Source: Mucor racemosus (Eukaryota > Mucoromycota > Mucoromycetes > Mucorales > Mucoraceae). From it: a DNA stretch of 64,000 nt. The translations under genes and the position numbers were made by a program. The notes beneath the pieces were generated by a model. It did no database searches, was not told the origin of the DNA, and saw only the letters and a program-made list of their open reading frames with translations. The stretch spans positions 1,426,001 through 1,490,000 of the forward strand of contig JAPEHQ010000013.1 in NCBI GenBank assembly GCA_027405735.1, read 5' to 3'. Shown here piece by piece: positions 42,353 through 52,990 of this stretch. Within the stretch, counting starts at the first letter, position 1. Every line of letters starts with the position of its first letter.

Positions 42353-43679
42353 TTAGTAGCCAGGGTTTTCAATTTGTACATAATTTGCAGGGAAAATACC
42401 AATTGCACCATTAGCTGTTCTTCCTTGCCACCAATCGCATGGTCCTCCAGTTGCTGGATCTACTTTTGATAAAACATGAATAATTTCACCTCTGTGAATC
42501 GTTAATTCTACAGGATTTTCGGCAATGAAATCATGCATCACTCGAGCTGATTCAGGTGGTGGCCCTCCATATTGGGGTATCATCATTCTTTGCTGTCTCA
42601 GTCTGTTGTATTCATTCGATTTTTGAATTAACTTGAACATTAAATAAGGTAAACCAGTTACCAAAGCCAAAAATATAATGATTGGACGTTTACGAGAAAC
42701 ACGGGCAACTTGTTGTTGTTGCTGTTGTTCGCCAGATTGTGTGGTTGTCTCGGTGTTATTAGCAGTAGTTGTTGTATCAAGAACCTCGCCATTTTCTGTG
42801 ATTTGAAGAGCTCCTGTTTCTTCTCCTTCAGCTGTTAATAATTGTGCTCCTGCATTAGCCTGATCCTCTGTAGGTCCATATAATTCTGGTGGGGGAGTTC
42901 TTCCCGTTAATCGATACAATAGTCGTTTGATCCAACGTATTAATGCAAAAATACTAAATATCCCACCCAGATAGTGCCTTAGATTTCCAGTTTGTTCTGC
43001 AACACCTACCATGGCCATAAAACTCGAGTGCGTTGCCATATATGTAGACTCTAACATTTGAGCAAATCCACCAAATGCACCTACAATGGATTCAATTACG
43101 TCAAAAGTTGCTCGAGTACTAGTCTCCATACGTTGTGTCAATCCGAATTCATCTTGTCCACCTTCAGGGCCGTACATGCCTCCACCAAATCGGTTATAAC
43201 CACCAGATCCAAATCGACTATATGAGTTCATACCGCCATAGGATCCATATGAGCCGTAGCCACTTCCTAATCCTCCATAGCTTCCTCCATAACTTCCCAT
43301 CCCCATGCGACTATAAGGGCTGCTATAACCTGAACCATATCCCCCTGTGCCATAACTTGATCCATAAGAATTACCATATCCTCCTCCCATTCCATAAGAC
43401 GAAGTACCATAACCTATATTTTAATTGATTAGAAATAATGCATATTTTATATTTCTTTACTTGATATTTACCACTTCCATAACTTGTACCCATTCCTCCC
43501 ATACCCATTGACGAACCCATTGTGCCCATAGTTCCCATGGTCGAGGGTCTATTGGGAACTGTTGGTATAGATGAAGTTGTTGTGGTTTCTGTCATGGGCT
43601 GTGTTACTGATTGGGATACGACTGGTGTTGATACTGCTGCTCCGTTATTTACTTCCCAAGGCTTTGGGGGCGAGGGCAT
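42353..43679 (-). CDS. PEX13: PEX13, peroxisomal docking-complex SH3 protein
   Basis: Two exons, 43472-43679 and 42353-43413, with a 58-nt intron, give 422 residues. The N-terminus MPSPPKPWEV is the usual fungal PEX13 start. A Gly/Tyr/Ser/Met-rich region (about 50-140, many YG pairs) follows, then the PEX13 N domain with hydrophobic helices (about 150-240, including FALIRWIKRLLYRLTGRTPPPE), a Gln-rich acidic loop, a membrane helix (about 310-332, IIIFLALVTGLPYLMF) and a C-terminal SH3 domain (358-418: HDFIAENPVELTIHRGE, CDWWQGR, GIFPANYV). It docks the PEX5 and PEX14 cargo complexes in the peroxisomal membrane. The YG-rich segment is the part known in other species to form the cohesive import conduit. 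Confidence 0.96.
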
Positions 43680-44509
43680 ATTTATAAACAGGAAAAAAGA
43701 AACGAATAAAGGAAAGGAGAAACAGAATTTGGTATTTATTCTTATTAAACGTGTGAAATTCAATTTTTCCGGAGAACCAAAAATCATGGTTGTATAATTT
43801 CACATGAATGGATTCGTTTTTGGAATATTTTTCTTTATGACAGCAAGGAACCCTGAATTTACGGCATGAAACATTGGCATTTTCAGCTTATAAACAGATA
43901 AAAATCGTAAAATGATTGATTGCTCTGATCTATCAAATAAATAGTATCAAATCTTTTTCATGTTATTCTGTAACATATGCAGTTACTTTAAGATGTCTAG
44001 TTTCTATTTCCACTATTATTTTGCTTAAGTTTAACTGAATTTTTAATAAAGTAATGTTCCATTACAATCAATGGAACTGTAAAAATAACTGACTGATTGT
44101 TCCTTTTCATCACATAGATGCACAAAATAAGGTTTTTATTTTTAACCTTTTCGCCATCTCGCTTTATTTTAGTTGCATCTTCGATAGTGAAAATTGATAC
44201 ACTATACCCACCACCTGATGAAATAACTGGCTTAAAAACAGTGAACAAAGGTTCACAGTTTTTGGTGTTTTTTATATACCAGCTGTCGAAATTAGTATTG
44301 ATACTGAGTATCCAAAACATTTAAAAATAGATGTAAAAGTCATTGCAATTCAACTTTGGTTATATATAAAGAGGGCGTTTATATACTTATTAATTTCAGT
44401 AGTTGCTATTGCCATAAATGCTGGTTTTGGCTGATTAAGTTCTATTTCTATATTTCTAATTCTAAATGATCTATTGAGTCATAAACCCCGCCTGAAAAAA
44501 GTAAGTGAT
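43680..44509. other. PEX13 upstream region and intergenic DNA
   Basis: No gene is supported. A 107-codon minus-strand frame (43997-44320) is open but starts in unstructured sequence and shows no family motif; it was not accepted. The region borders repeat family B. Confidence 0.45.
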
Positions 44510-44960
44510 TGATTCCTATGATTTAACCAGCAAATCAATGGATGCTAAAATTAGAGCCATGGATATTGCTACAGCTGTAGACCTATAGTATATAACTTGA
44601 AACTTGTAGGCCCTTTGTACCAGTAGTATTCATTGATTGCAAGCATTTTTCCAGTTGTGTTATTTTTTTTAAGCAGAAGAAGAGTGGTTTTAGTTAAAAA
44701 CGTGTGCTCTACTCTTTCAAAAACAGTTGTTAACTAACGAAATCAATATATGTTGTTCGTACATTTACTGCACAGTAAGTTCAGCTTCAAAATTTAATTT
44801 GGAACCATTATTTGATTTTATAAAATTTTTCAAAGAATATCTGAAACAATCGATACATAACAGGTAACCTACTTGTTTTTCAAACCTACCGGATGCACAA
44901 TGTCCCATGGATGTGAATATCTAAAATACTTGTAGTACCTATTCATACCTATATCCATGT
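44510..44960. repeat. Dispersed repeat family B, copy 2
   Basis: It is collinear with 13475-14360 minus the LTR there. Shared stretches include TTTAACCAGCAAATCAATGG-like, GCTACAGCTGTAG, GCATTTTTCCAGTTG, GAACCATTATTTGATTTTAT and CAAAGAATATCTGAAACAAT. It is non-coding and probably the first part of a composite repeat that continues as D and C downstream. Confidence 0.75.
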
Positions 44961-45169
44961 AGAGTAACAACTTACTTGGATCAGTATTCATAGAGATAGA
45001 TTGCTTTTTTGATTGCTTTTTCTTAATAAAAGTGCGTAGCAAGCCATAAGTGCATTTTAGCGATGATTTTCTCGACAAATAATAGGTTGTGAAAGTTGCC
45101 ATTCTTTAAAACCATCGTGTGCAATATACGTATCTATTGAATTGTCAAAAAGGTATTTATAAATAATTT

Positions 45170-45760
45170 TGCCAGAATATTACACTTTTATTAATAACAA
45201 TGCATCCTTTGTTTGTGTTGTAGGTATGCCACCTAGTATCTACGTTATCACCTTCTATAATAGTATCAATACATTTTACAATCTATTGACTACGACATGT
45301 ATTGAAGTGCAAAGTTTTGATATCGGATATAAGAAACTCCTAGCGTACCAAGTTTAATCCAGTAATTACCAAGAACGCTTGGACCTCAATTATGACACCA
45401 TATGATTATTTCACCCCAGTGGTTAGTTAATCAAATAGCCATCAAATCAATATTCAAGTATATTTAGCGTAACATTGAAACAAGGCAACTCATAAACTCT
45501 GCAAGCACGATTAAGTTATGATTGATTCATTTCCATTCATAGATTACTATCAAACAGATCTAGTGGTTCAATAATGCCTTGAATTACATCTCAGGATCTC
45601 AATGTCAAATCAATATAAAAGGCCATACTTTTATATCTAAATAAACGATATCTTGTTTTTATTATACAATTGAAGAACTGATTCATTACTGATTCTTTTT
45701 TAAATATATTCTTTTTTAAGTATTATTTATCAAACATGAAAATATACGACACAACACGCG
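45170..45760. repeat. Dispersed repeat family D, copy 1
   Basis: It is collinear with 54105-54720: GTATTGAAGTGCAAAG, AAGTTTAATCCAGTAATTACCAAG, TCTCAGGATCTCAATG, AATATAAAAGGCCATAC and the final GAAGAACTGATTCATTACTGATTC block. That last block (about 90 bp) also occurs inside the inverted-repeat arms near 3600-3690. A TATA-like TATAAAAGGCC suggests LTR or promoter origin, but ends are not defined. Confidence 0.7.
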
Positions 45761-46009
45761 GTTTTATTGGATAGAAATATCATATTTTGCGGATGATTTC
45801 CTCAATTCACGGTGATCTGTGAGAGTAGAAATATAAATTTTTATGCAGAATATATGTAAATCTACCATTATGTATGATTGGAGATTAATTGGATCAATAT
45901 TCACATTGATGGAAATTTTTTTCTTTGTTTCTGCAGTTGTAAATATTAGTTTATTATTTTGTAAAACTTAAAAGTCATCATCCAGGGCTTAATTTCTGTA
46001 TTCACAAGA

Positions 46010-47085
46010 TAGATCTAATTGATTGCTACTCTGCATTTTTTGTTTCAGCCAAAAATATTGATTTTTCATCGAGATAATCAAAATAATAGTCGATATCACA
46101 GCTTACAGCTTATGATAACTGGGTTCCAAAATTTATTTTAAAAAATGGACGAAAAATGATGAAAAAAACAAAATCGTTTCATTGCTCATTAACTGCAAAG
46201 TAAGTCGACCTAGTATACTAAATAGCTTTTGTACAGTTTTAAATTCTGCATCCATCTAAATAAAATTCAGACAAATATTTCACGTTAAATTTTGCGTAAA
46301 ATGCAATTGAAATTTTGGAGGTTTTTTGAAGATACACATCACTTTTTATAAGCATATTTAAAATATAACTAATTGAGATGATGTGCAAAAACATTATCTA
46401 TCGATCAAGCTATTGTACAATTTTCTAGCTGCATTTTTCGTAGAGAAAACAAGATTTTTGTAACTTTTTTTTTCAGATTCAGAATTTGGGATGAGGGTAT
46501 ACAAGGGGAAAATGGATTCCAGAAATGGAGGTACCTTTTTGTACACATTTTTTAGGATATCTCCACGAAAAATCAATATTTTGAAAAACTCTAAATTGGG
46601 TCCGAGAGAGCTTAACCAGCTTGATGACATGAATGCAAAAAAAAATGTTGCTCAATTTAGCCAATACTTTGAAACCTACTATAGAAATGTCAAAAAAAAT
46701 GAAAAAAAAATAAAGGTGCTCAGAATTTTTTTATATTAAAATATATTATAGAGCACTTTAAAACAAGTAAGTTTCATTATTAGAAAGTGTTAGTATAGCT
46801 TAATTTTTTCTGGAGATATGAAGCCTCAAAGTTTTCAATCCATTAGCAGTAAAATACGCGTAAAAAATCTGAAACCTTAGCACTGAAAAATTAATACCAA
46901 CTGCAAAAAATAGGATATTTCCGGATACTTGTTTTTGGATTAAAGCTGAACATCTCAGGTACATTGGCATATAATTTTTTCTTGGTGTTATTTAGTGAAA
47001 ACAAAAAGTAGAGCAGGGATGAAAAATGAGACCCCGTTTTCAAGGGAAAAGCGGTGAATTTTACGCGTTTTTGAGCCTTTTGTGA
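46010..47085. repeat. Dispersed repeat family C, copy 3, 5' part (split by the chromovirus)
   Basis: It is collinear with 20580-21650 and stops at 47085, where the chromovirus begins; the remainder resumes at 52747. It contains the conserved MRVYKGKMDSR / FFRISPRKINILK frame (46491-46620) and both orientations of the TTTTTCGTRGAGATAT-like motif. The last five bases (TGTGA, 47081-47085) are the target duplication of the chromovirus. Confidence 0.85.
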
Positions 47086-47528
47086 TGTTGTAAATGTATG
47101 TAATAAAGAAAGATAAGTACGTGAGAATTGGTCAATCTTTATTAAATATAAAAACGAGATGGGGAAAATCAAATGAAGGGTGAATGTCTACTGCTATTTA
47201 TATTTGATTTAAGGATTGCTTACACACCTGTCTAGAACAGTGTTCTCATACTAAAATTTAGTGTCACTCCTCACTTATGCTAATGTAATTATATTCAGAT
47301 ATAGATGATCAGTCTAAAGTCTTTAGTTGCTCTTGGCAACACTAATTATTAATATTCTTTACTTTCTATCTTTTATTCTAAGTCTAGATTATCAGAACTT
47401 AGCTTGTGTGATTATCAGGGTAATCATTTACAGTGTTTATATGACACATATGCTAAATATGTTAAGGCATAGTTTATTGTCATATTTAAACTACGATTTA
47501 AGGTACATTTATATATGCAAATACAACA
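47086..47528 (-). repeat. 3' LTR of the chromovirus (left end)
   Basis: A 443-bp LTR with TG...CA ends. On the minus strand it is preceded by the purine tract at 47529-47541. It looks identical to the right LTR. Confidence 0.95.
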
Positions 47529-47541
47529 TCACCTCCCACCA
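47529..47541 (-). promoter_or_regulatory. Polypurine tract of the chromovirus
   Basis: On the minus strand GGTGGGAGGTGA abuts the 3' LTR, the expected site and composition for plus-strand priming. Confidence 0.7.
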
Positions 47542-47564
47542 GGCTGAATAAGCCGCTTGTTCTT

Positions 47565-50500
47565 TTATTTAGTATTTGTACTGTTCTTCTTACTACGTTT
47601 GAAGGTAGTATTATGATTGCTTGTACTACTATTATTTTGATTGGCAGGTTTAGTAGTTGTATACTTTCTTTTCATGTTCCTATTAACAGTTGTTGCATTC
47701 TTAGGTGTAATGTCGTCTTGTAGTGACACAAGTAATTTGTCAACATTTTTTAGTTTACCATTCTTATTGGTTTTAAGAGTATCAGTGAAAGAAAGTGGTT
47801 TACTATTTTTATAAGGTTTATAATCTTTACCGAGCCTTCTTCTCCAATATTGTTGGATTGTGGATTCATGCGTAATCATTTCGGGTTTTAACCATAAATC
47901 ATGCTCATGACTGTAGCCTTTCCAACGTATTTTATATTCAATGTTTTTACCTGTACCTTTGTGATCCAAGATGTCCTCAATTTCATAAGTTTCGCTATCA
48001 TCATCGATGTTATCTTTGCTTACAACTTTTAATTCTCTTGGGGCATAATCACGGCTCATCAAAACACCTGTTTCATTTTGTAATACATAAGAGCCACCTT
48101 TAGTTTTTCGGATTATAGTGTAGGGGCCTTCATAGGATGGCATCAATGCTCCTTTCAACGTTGGAATGCGCACCATAACATGAGTTCCGGATGGATAGTC
48201 GCTTACGACATTCTTATATTTATCAAAATTGTCCCTCATGTTATTTACATATTTATCTGTTTTATCATTTATGGCTGGGAATACAATTTCATTCATATGG
48301 TCTATCCTTTCAATAAGTTCTTCATAAGACATAACACTAGATTTCTCTTTATCGCTTTGCCTGTAATCAATAAAAGCATTCATTCTTCTTGCAAACATGA
48401 GATTAAATGGTGGTGTGTTTAATCGCTTTGATACTTTGTTGTTTAGAGCAAGTTGCACACCTGGTGTATATAGATCCCATAGATGTCCAGCTCCTTCAAC
48501 TGCTTTGGCTATAGCTAATTTTGAAGACTGAACCCAACGTTCCGCTGTGCCGTTACTAGCTGCATTATATGCTGATATTAGTCGTCTGTCAATGTTCATT
48601 GTTTCACATAATACTTGTATGATTATATTGGAATTCTCGGATCCATTATCAAATGACAACTTAGACGGGTATCCAAAGTCTGAAAACACTTGTACTAAAT
48701 GTGTTGCCATTGTCGTAGCAAGTTTATTTTTCATACATCTTAATATACAAAAGCGAGTACAAATGTCTACCATTACTAAAAGATATTTATAACCATTTGT
48801 TGACAAGGGTAATTCAGCAAGATCAATAGACCAATGATCACCAGGTATATAAGAATAAATTGGGCGTAGAGGTTGATATCCTCTCTTAGTTATATTATGT
48901 TTTTGACATGAACTGCAGGCTTTAACTAATTCAACTGCATCTACTGCTAAGTTTGGCCAGTGGATACCATCGTTATGTAGAGATTTAATTATATTTTCTG
49001 CACCAAAATGTCCAAATACATGCGCTCTTAACAGTAAAGCTTTGCGTTCATTTTCAGGTGGTGTCAGATAATCACCATGTTTATAATTCACATGCTTAAT
49101 GTTAAACTTGTTTTTATTGTCTATTTTTATGGCTCTAATGGTACCATTTATCTTTTTGAACTTGATATTTTTTCGTTTATAAGACATTTTATTGCTTTTA
49201 TCGAGCACATCCTCCCCCAGATTGTAATCCATTGGTGGAAACAATCGACTGAGGCGATCTGCCAAAACATTATCAACGCCTGGTAAGTATATGACATCAA
49301 AATTGAAGTCTTGTAAATATTCAAACCAATTTAAAATCATACTATTGGCATGCTTTTGAGTGTGGATGTATGTTAGTGCACGATGATCGCACATAATTTC
49401 GAATTTGGTACCCCAAAGGAATTTTCTAAACTTTTGCAATGCAAAAATAATAGCTAATAATTCTCTTTTCGTGGTACTATAGTTACGTTCAGATGAAGAA
49501 AGAGATCGTGCCATAAAACCCACATATTTAATAACCTTTTTGACAGGAGGCTTAGTGTTTATGCCCTTGTTTGTATACTTTGACTCGTTATCATTTGATG
49601 TTGAAGGTACAGGTGATGTCGAAAATTTACTTTTTCCCTTATTTACATCTGTATCTTCATATGTATATTCTTGACAAAGTGCACAACCAATACCATAAGA
49701 ACTCGAATCCGTGTAGACTGTGTAGGGATGGTTTAAATCAGGAGGGCTTAATACAACATTTGAAACTAATACTTTTTTTATAGTCTGAAAATGTGTCTCA
49801 ATTGCTGGAGTCCATTCTTTATCCGTAATCACTTTAGCGTTGCGAATTTTATCCAAAGGAGCCATTAGCGCAGAAGCTTTAGGAATGTGGTCACGCATAT
49901 AGTTAACTAGACCTAAGAAGCGTTGAATATCGGTACCAGTTTTAGGATGTGGCCATGATTCAATGTTGGAAATTTTGCGCGTATCAATTGTTTTTCCTTG
50001 TTCAGAGACAGAGAAACCAAGTAAGTTGATACTTTTTTGAGCAAAATGACATTTATCGATGTTTAATATTAAATTTACTTTGTTCAGAATACGAATAACT
50101 TCTTTTACATGGATTAAATGTTCTTCCATGTTACGGGAGAAACAGACTAAATCGTCCACAAAGTACGCTATATGGCCTTTTAATGGGTTTCGACGTTTTT
50201 GGTGAATTCCTTTTTGATCAGAATTGTCTATGGAATCACAATATTCGTATTCGTTGTTGAATAAACGTGTCATGACCCTTTGGTAAACATTACTGAGGAA
50301 TTTTATACCGTACGGCGAGCCCTTGAAACAGAATTGCGTACCATCAATGGGTGAGGTCCATGAAGTTTTGACCCTATCCGATTTGAAAATTTCAAATCTG
50401 TGGAAAGCTGAAAAAGCATCAAAAGTGGTGAATACGGAATAGCCGGCTAATTGATGGAAGATATCAGGTATATTTGGGAGACTTTGCACATCGTCATCAA

Positions 50501-51227
50501 TTAGAATGTTATTGAGGGCACGAGTATCCAAACATACACGCTTATTTGTATCCGATTTATTACCTTGGCTATCTTTTTTTGCAGCAAGAGTTAGAGGGGA
50601 ATTCCATTTGGTATTCACGGGGGCTTTTTCAATTGTACCATTAGCTATCCAAGTTTCAATTGTTTCCTGGATTTTTGGTCTCAATTTATAAGGAATTGGA
50701 TATTGAGGTATGTTTACATATCTACCTTCAACTGTATTTAAATGTATAACTGATTCTGGTACTGTACAGAAACTGTGTTTAGAGATGGATTGATTTACGT
50801 CAAGCAGTGGTCTTATTTCCTTTATGAAATACTTTTGCTCCTCTATAGAACCAGCAGGTGTATTATTAGGAATTATTTCATCATTGATTGAATCATCAAA
50901 TATCACCGTATCATCAAAATTATGTGCTACACCGGTTAATGCAATTCCAAGTTTAGGTAAGATTTCATAACCGAGAATTACATCCGTTTGATCGTTGTCA
51001 TCGAATTCAATGATTTCAAATGTATGAGTCGATGTTTTACCATTATATTTTATCTCAATTGGCTCAGTGCGACCTATTCTATTTATTGTATTGTTTTTTC
51101 CAGCAAGTCTTAAGATGGCATTATTATTATTTGTAACAAAAGGAATTTTATTTAATAAAATGAATTTTTTACTTATAACAGATAATTCACTACCAGTATC
51201 GACAAGCCCTATTCCTGATTGTTGTCT
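47565..51227 (-). CDS. pol: Chromovirus pol: protease, RT, RNase H, integrase, chromodomain
   Basis: The frame is open from 51227 to the stop at 47565 (about 1,220 codons); there is no own ATG at the 5' end, so it is reached by frameshift from gag. Landmarks in order are the protease active site LVDTGSE (DTG at 51192-51200), RT with a conserved Asp in FTTFDAFSAFH and the active-site box AYFVDDLV, RNase H VYTDSSS and KRELLAI, an integrase HHCC zinc domain (HVFGHFG...CSSCQKH), the DDE core (SIDLAELP, SFDNGSEN, GTAERW), and a C-terminal chromodomain (YEIEDILDHK, YKIRWKGYSHEHDLW). It replicates and integrates the element. No stop or frameshift is seen within it. Confidence 0.95.
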   Translation of the reverse strand, partial: RQQSGIGLVDTGSELSVISKKFILLNKIPFVTNNNNAILRLAGKNNTINRIGRTEPIEIKYNGKTSTHTFEIIEFDDNDQTDVILGYEILPKLGIALTGVAHNFDDTVIFDDSINDEIIPNNTPAGSIEEQKYFIKEIRPLLDVNQSISKHSFCTVPESVIHLNTVEGRYVNIPQYPIPYKLRPKIQETIETWIANGTIEKAPVNTKWNSPLTLAAKKDSQGNKSDTNKRVCLDTRALNNILIDDDVQSLPNIPDIFHQLAGYSVFTTFDAFSAFHRFEIFKSDRVKTSWTSPIDGTQFCFKGSPYGIKFLSNVYQRVMTRLFNNEYEYCDSIDNSDQKGIHQKRRNPLKGHIAYFVDDLVCFSRNMEEHLIHVKEVIRILNKVNLILNIDKCHFAQKSINLLGFSVSEQGKTIDTRKISNIESWPHPKTGTDIQRFLGLVNYMRDHIPKASALMAPLDKIRNAKVITDKEWTPAIETHFQTIKKVLVSNVVLSPPDLNHPYTVYTDSSSYGIGCALCQEYTYEDTDVNKGKSKFSTSPVPSTSNDNESKYTNKGINTKPPVKKVIKYVGFMARSLSSSERNYSTTKRELLAIIFALQKFRKFLWGTKFEIMCDHRALTYIHTQKHANSMILNWFEYLQDFNFDVIYLPGVDNVLADRLSRLFPPMDYNLGEDVLDKSNKMSYKRKNIKFKKINGTIRAIKIDNKNKFNIKHVNYKHGDYLTPPENERKALLLRAHVFGHFGAENIIKSLHNDGIHWPNLAVDAVELVKACSSCQKHNITKRGYQPLRPIYSYIPGDHWSIDLAELPLSTNGYKYLLVMVDICTRFCILRCMKNKLATTMATHLVQVFSDFGYPSKLSFDNGSENSNIIIQVLCETMNIDRRLISAYNAASNGTAERWVQSSKLAIAKAVEGAGHLWDLYTPGVQLALNNKVSKRLNTPPFNLMFARRMNAFIDYRQSDKEKSSVMSYEELIERIDHMNEIVFPAINDKTDKYVNNMRDNFDKYKNVVSDYPSGTHVMVRIPTLKGALMPSYEGPYTIIRKTKGGSYVLQNETGVLMSRDYAPRELKVVSKDNIDDDSETYEIEDILDHKGTGKNIEYKIRWKGYSHEHDLWLKPEMITHESTIQQYWRRRLGKDYKPYKNSKPLSFTDTLKTNKNGKLKNVDKLLVSLQDDITPKNATTVNRNMKRKYTTTKPANQNNSSTSNHNTTFKRSKKNSTNTK

Positions 51228-52282
51228 TCACTATTGGCAATAGCATTATCAATTGCCTCATCGCTATTATGATCATTACTGTTTTCATTTTCAAAATTAG
51301 TCCACTGACTTATAAGGTTGTCAATTTTTAGATTTCTTACTTGGGGAACTACTTTTTGGCCTTGGGAGGATCGTTTATGTTCCAGAAACTCAGAACAACG
51401 ATGGCCTTTACTCCAAGGTTTATTACAGTAAAAGCAGAGTTTGTTTGATGGTTTATTGTTTATAGTAGTTTCTCCCTTGGTTTTAGGTTCATGGTTATGA
51501 ATACGTTTCTTGTTACTATTGGAAATAAAAGGATCATCTTGTGCTTGAACTTCTAGGCCACTGATTAGAGCTTCAACTTGTCTAAAAGATTTCAAACGGT
51601 GTAAAAAGGAGATTCCAAGATGACTACTAAGGGATGTTCTGACGCTAAGGTTAAGGTATGGCTGCAGATTATTCATATAAAGTCTTGCCAAAAAGTTACT
51701 GTCCGAACATTGAGCAGCATGAGCAGCACGCAGGAAACGTTTACCAAAATCAGAGGCGGGTTCACCAGGCTTTTGTTTGAGGAGTACGAGCTTATTAAAC
51801 ATGTTGATTGCTTTAGCAGGGGATTCCACATGGTCCATGATTAAGGCTTTGGCTTTTACATAACTTATTGTTTGATCGGCTTCAATTGTATCCGCATACC
51901 AATCGGCATGGTCAATTCCAATTACATTTGCTAAATTGTCTTTCCAATTGTCTTGTAATTCAACGTTCTGCATGCGGAACGTTCTTTCGAAAGCCTTGAA
52001 ATATTGGTTGACTGTTACGAATGCGTCTGCGGTATCCTTCATATCGTCACTCAAGATCTTGAACTTTGGTAAGTCCTTTACCATGGCGAGTTTTTTTCTT
52101 GCAGGAGGCTTCACAGAGGAGGCAGAGAAAGAGGAGCCATTTTCTTCTTCACCTTCATCGATTGGGGTAACCGTAATAGGTTCATTCAGATCTTCCATAG
52201 GAACATCTTCCTGATATTGTTGTTTGGGTAAATCTGTAGAGATACCAAAAGTGAATTGTTCGTTTTGAGGGGAGTTTGACAT
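51209..52282 (-). CDS. gag: Chromovirus gag (capsid/nucleocapsid)
   Basis: 357 codons from the ATG at 52282, only 21 bp inside the 5' LTR edge. The frame continues open upstream into the LTR, but that part is not expected to be translated. The central helical region is the retrotransposon gag fold (SDFGKRFLRAAHAAQ, LARLYMNNLQPYL). A zinc knuckle LCFYCNKPWSKGHRC near the C-terminus has the C-x2-C-x7-H-x-C spacing seen in many Ty3-like gags. The stop (51209-51211) lies 19 nt into the start of the open pol frame. It forms the particle that packages element RNA. Confidence 0.92.
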   Translation of the reverse strand: MSNSPQNEQFTFGISTDLPKQQYQEDVPMEDLNEPITVTPIDEGEEENGSSFSASSVKPPARKKLAMVKDLPKFKILSDDMKDTADAFVTVNQYFKAFERTFRMQNVELQDNWKDNLANVIGIDHADWYADTIEADQTISYVKAKALIMDHVESPAKAINMFNKLVLLKQKPGEPASDFGKRFLRAAHAAQCSDSNFLARLYMNNLQPYLNLSVRTSLSSHLGISFLHRLKSFRQVEALISGLEVQAQDDPFISNSNKKRIHNHEPKTKGETTINNKPSNKLCFYCNKPWSKGHRCSEFLEHKRSSQGQKVVPQVRNLKIDNLISQWTNFENENSNDHNSDEAIDNAIANSEDNNQE

Positions 52283-52303
52283 GATATAATTCACGTAAAA
52301 AAA

Positions 52304-52746
52304 TGTTGTAAATGTATGTAATAAAGAAAGATAAGTACGTGAGAATTGGTCAATCTTTATTAAATATAAAAACGAGATGGGGAAAATCAAATGAAGGGTG
52401 AATGTCTACTGCTATTTATATTTGATTTAAGGATTGCTTACACACCTGTCTAGAACAGTGTTCTCATACTAAAATTTAGTGTCACTCCTCACTTATGCTA
52501 ATGTAATTATATTCAGATATAGATGATCAGTCTAAAGTCTTTAGTTGCTCTTGGCAACACTAATTATTAATATTCTTTACTTTCTATCTTTTATTCTAAG
52601 TCTAGATTATCAGAACTTAGCTTGTGTGATTATCAGGGTAATCATTTACAGTGTTTATATGACACATATGCTAAATATGTTAAGGCATAGTTTATTGTCA
52701 TATTTAAACTACGATTTAAGGTACATTTATATATGCAAATACAACA
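52304..52746 (-). repeat. 5' LTR of the chromovirus (right end), with promoter
   Basis: A 443-bp LTR. On the minus strand a TATATTTAAT box (start at about 52368) lies about 26 nt before TCACGTA (52342-52336), a plausible transcription start. Apart from a six-base T spacer, TCACGTA is complementary to the sequence just after the LTR (52291-52297), the arrangement expected for self-priming. Confidence 0.9.
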
Positions 52747-52990
52747 TGTGAGATATAAAATAAATTTAGGAATAGGTAGCATAATGCGATCAATTTATTT
52801 CTATTTAGTAGTGTCTAGGGTATATCTTAAAAAATATTTATTATGAGGTAAGTCATAGAAAGAAGGGATACTCCGATTTTGAAGATTGAAACTATCATTT
52901 TTTTTTTTTTTTTTTTTGAAATTCAAATTTAATATTAGAATTTATTTTAACTTATCGAGTGTAGTTTCTTTGTGTACTACAGCAAATCAA
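52747..52990. repeat. Dispersed repeat family C, copy 3, 3' part
   Basis: It continues the copy broken at 47085: GAGATATAAAATAAATT, then TAGGGTATATCTTAA-type and GAAATTCAAATTTAATATT stretches matching 21652-21830. It includes a poly-T run at 52901-52917. Confidence 0.8.

Larger units (their letters stand above)
47086..52746 (-). mobile_element. Complete Ty3/Metaviridae chromovirus (5,661 bp)
   Basis: Two direct 443-bp LTRs (47086-47528, 52304-52746) begin TGTTGTA and end TACAACA and look identical throughout by eye. The target duplication TGTGA flanks both ends (47081-47085, 52747-52751), and the interrupted sequence is continuous in sister repeat copies. The element reads on the minus strand: gag, then a protease-RT-RNase H-integrase-chromodomain pol in the minus-one frame. 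Identical LTRs and open frames indicate a recent insertion that may still be competent; that is inference, since expression and activity are not shown by sequence. Confidence 0.97.

Noticed and set aside
43997..44320. 107-codon minus-strand open frame upstream of PEX13
   Set aside because: There is no start context, splice partner or recognisable motif; composition is like the surrounding AT-rich DNA. It remains a weak possibility.
46891..47172. Open frame across the left LTR boundary
   Set aside because: It joins LTR sequence to repeat C by chance; an equivalent start occurs upstream of gag in the right LTR.
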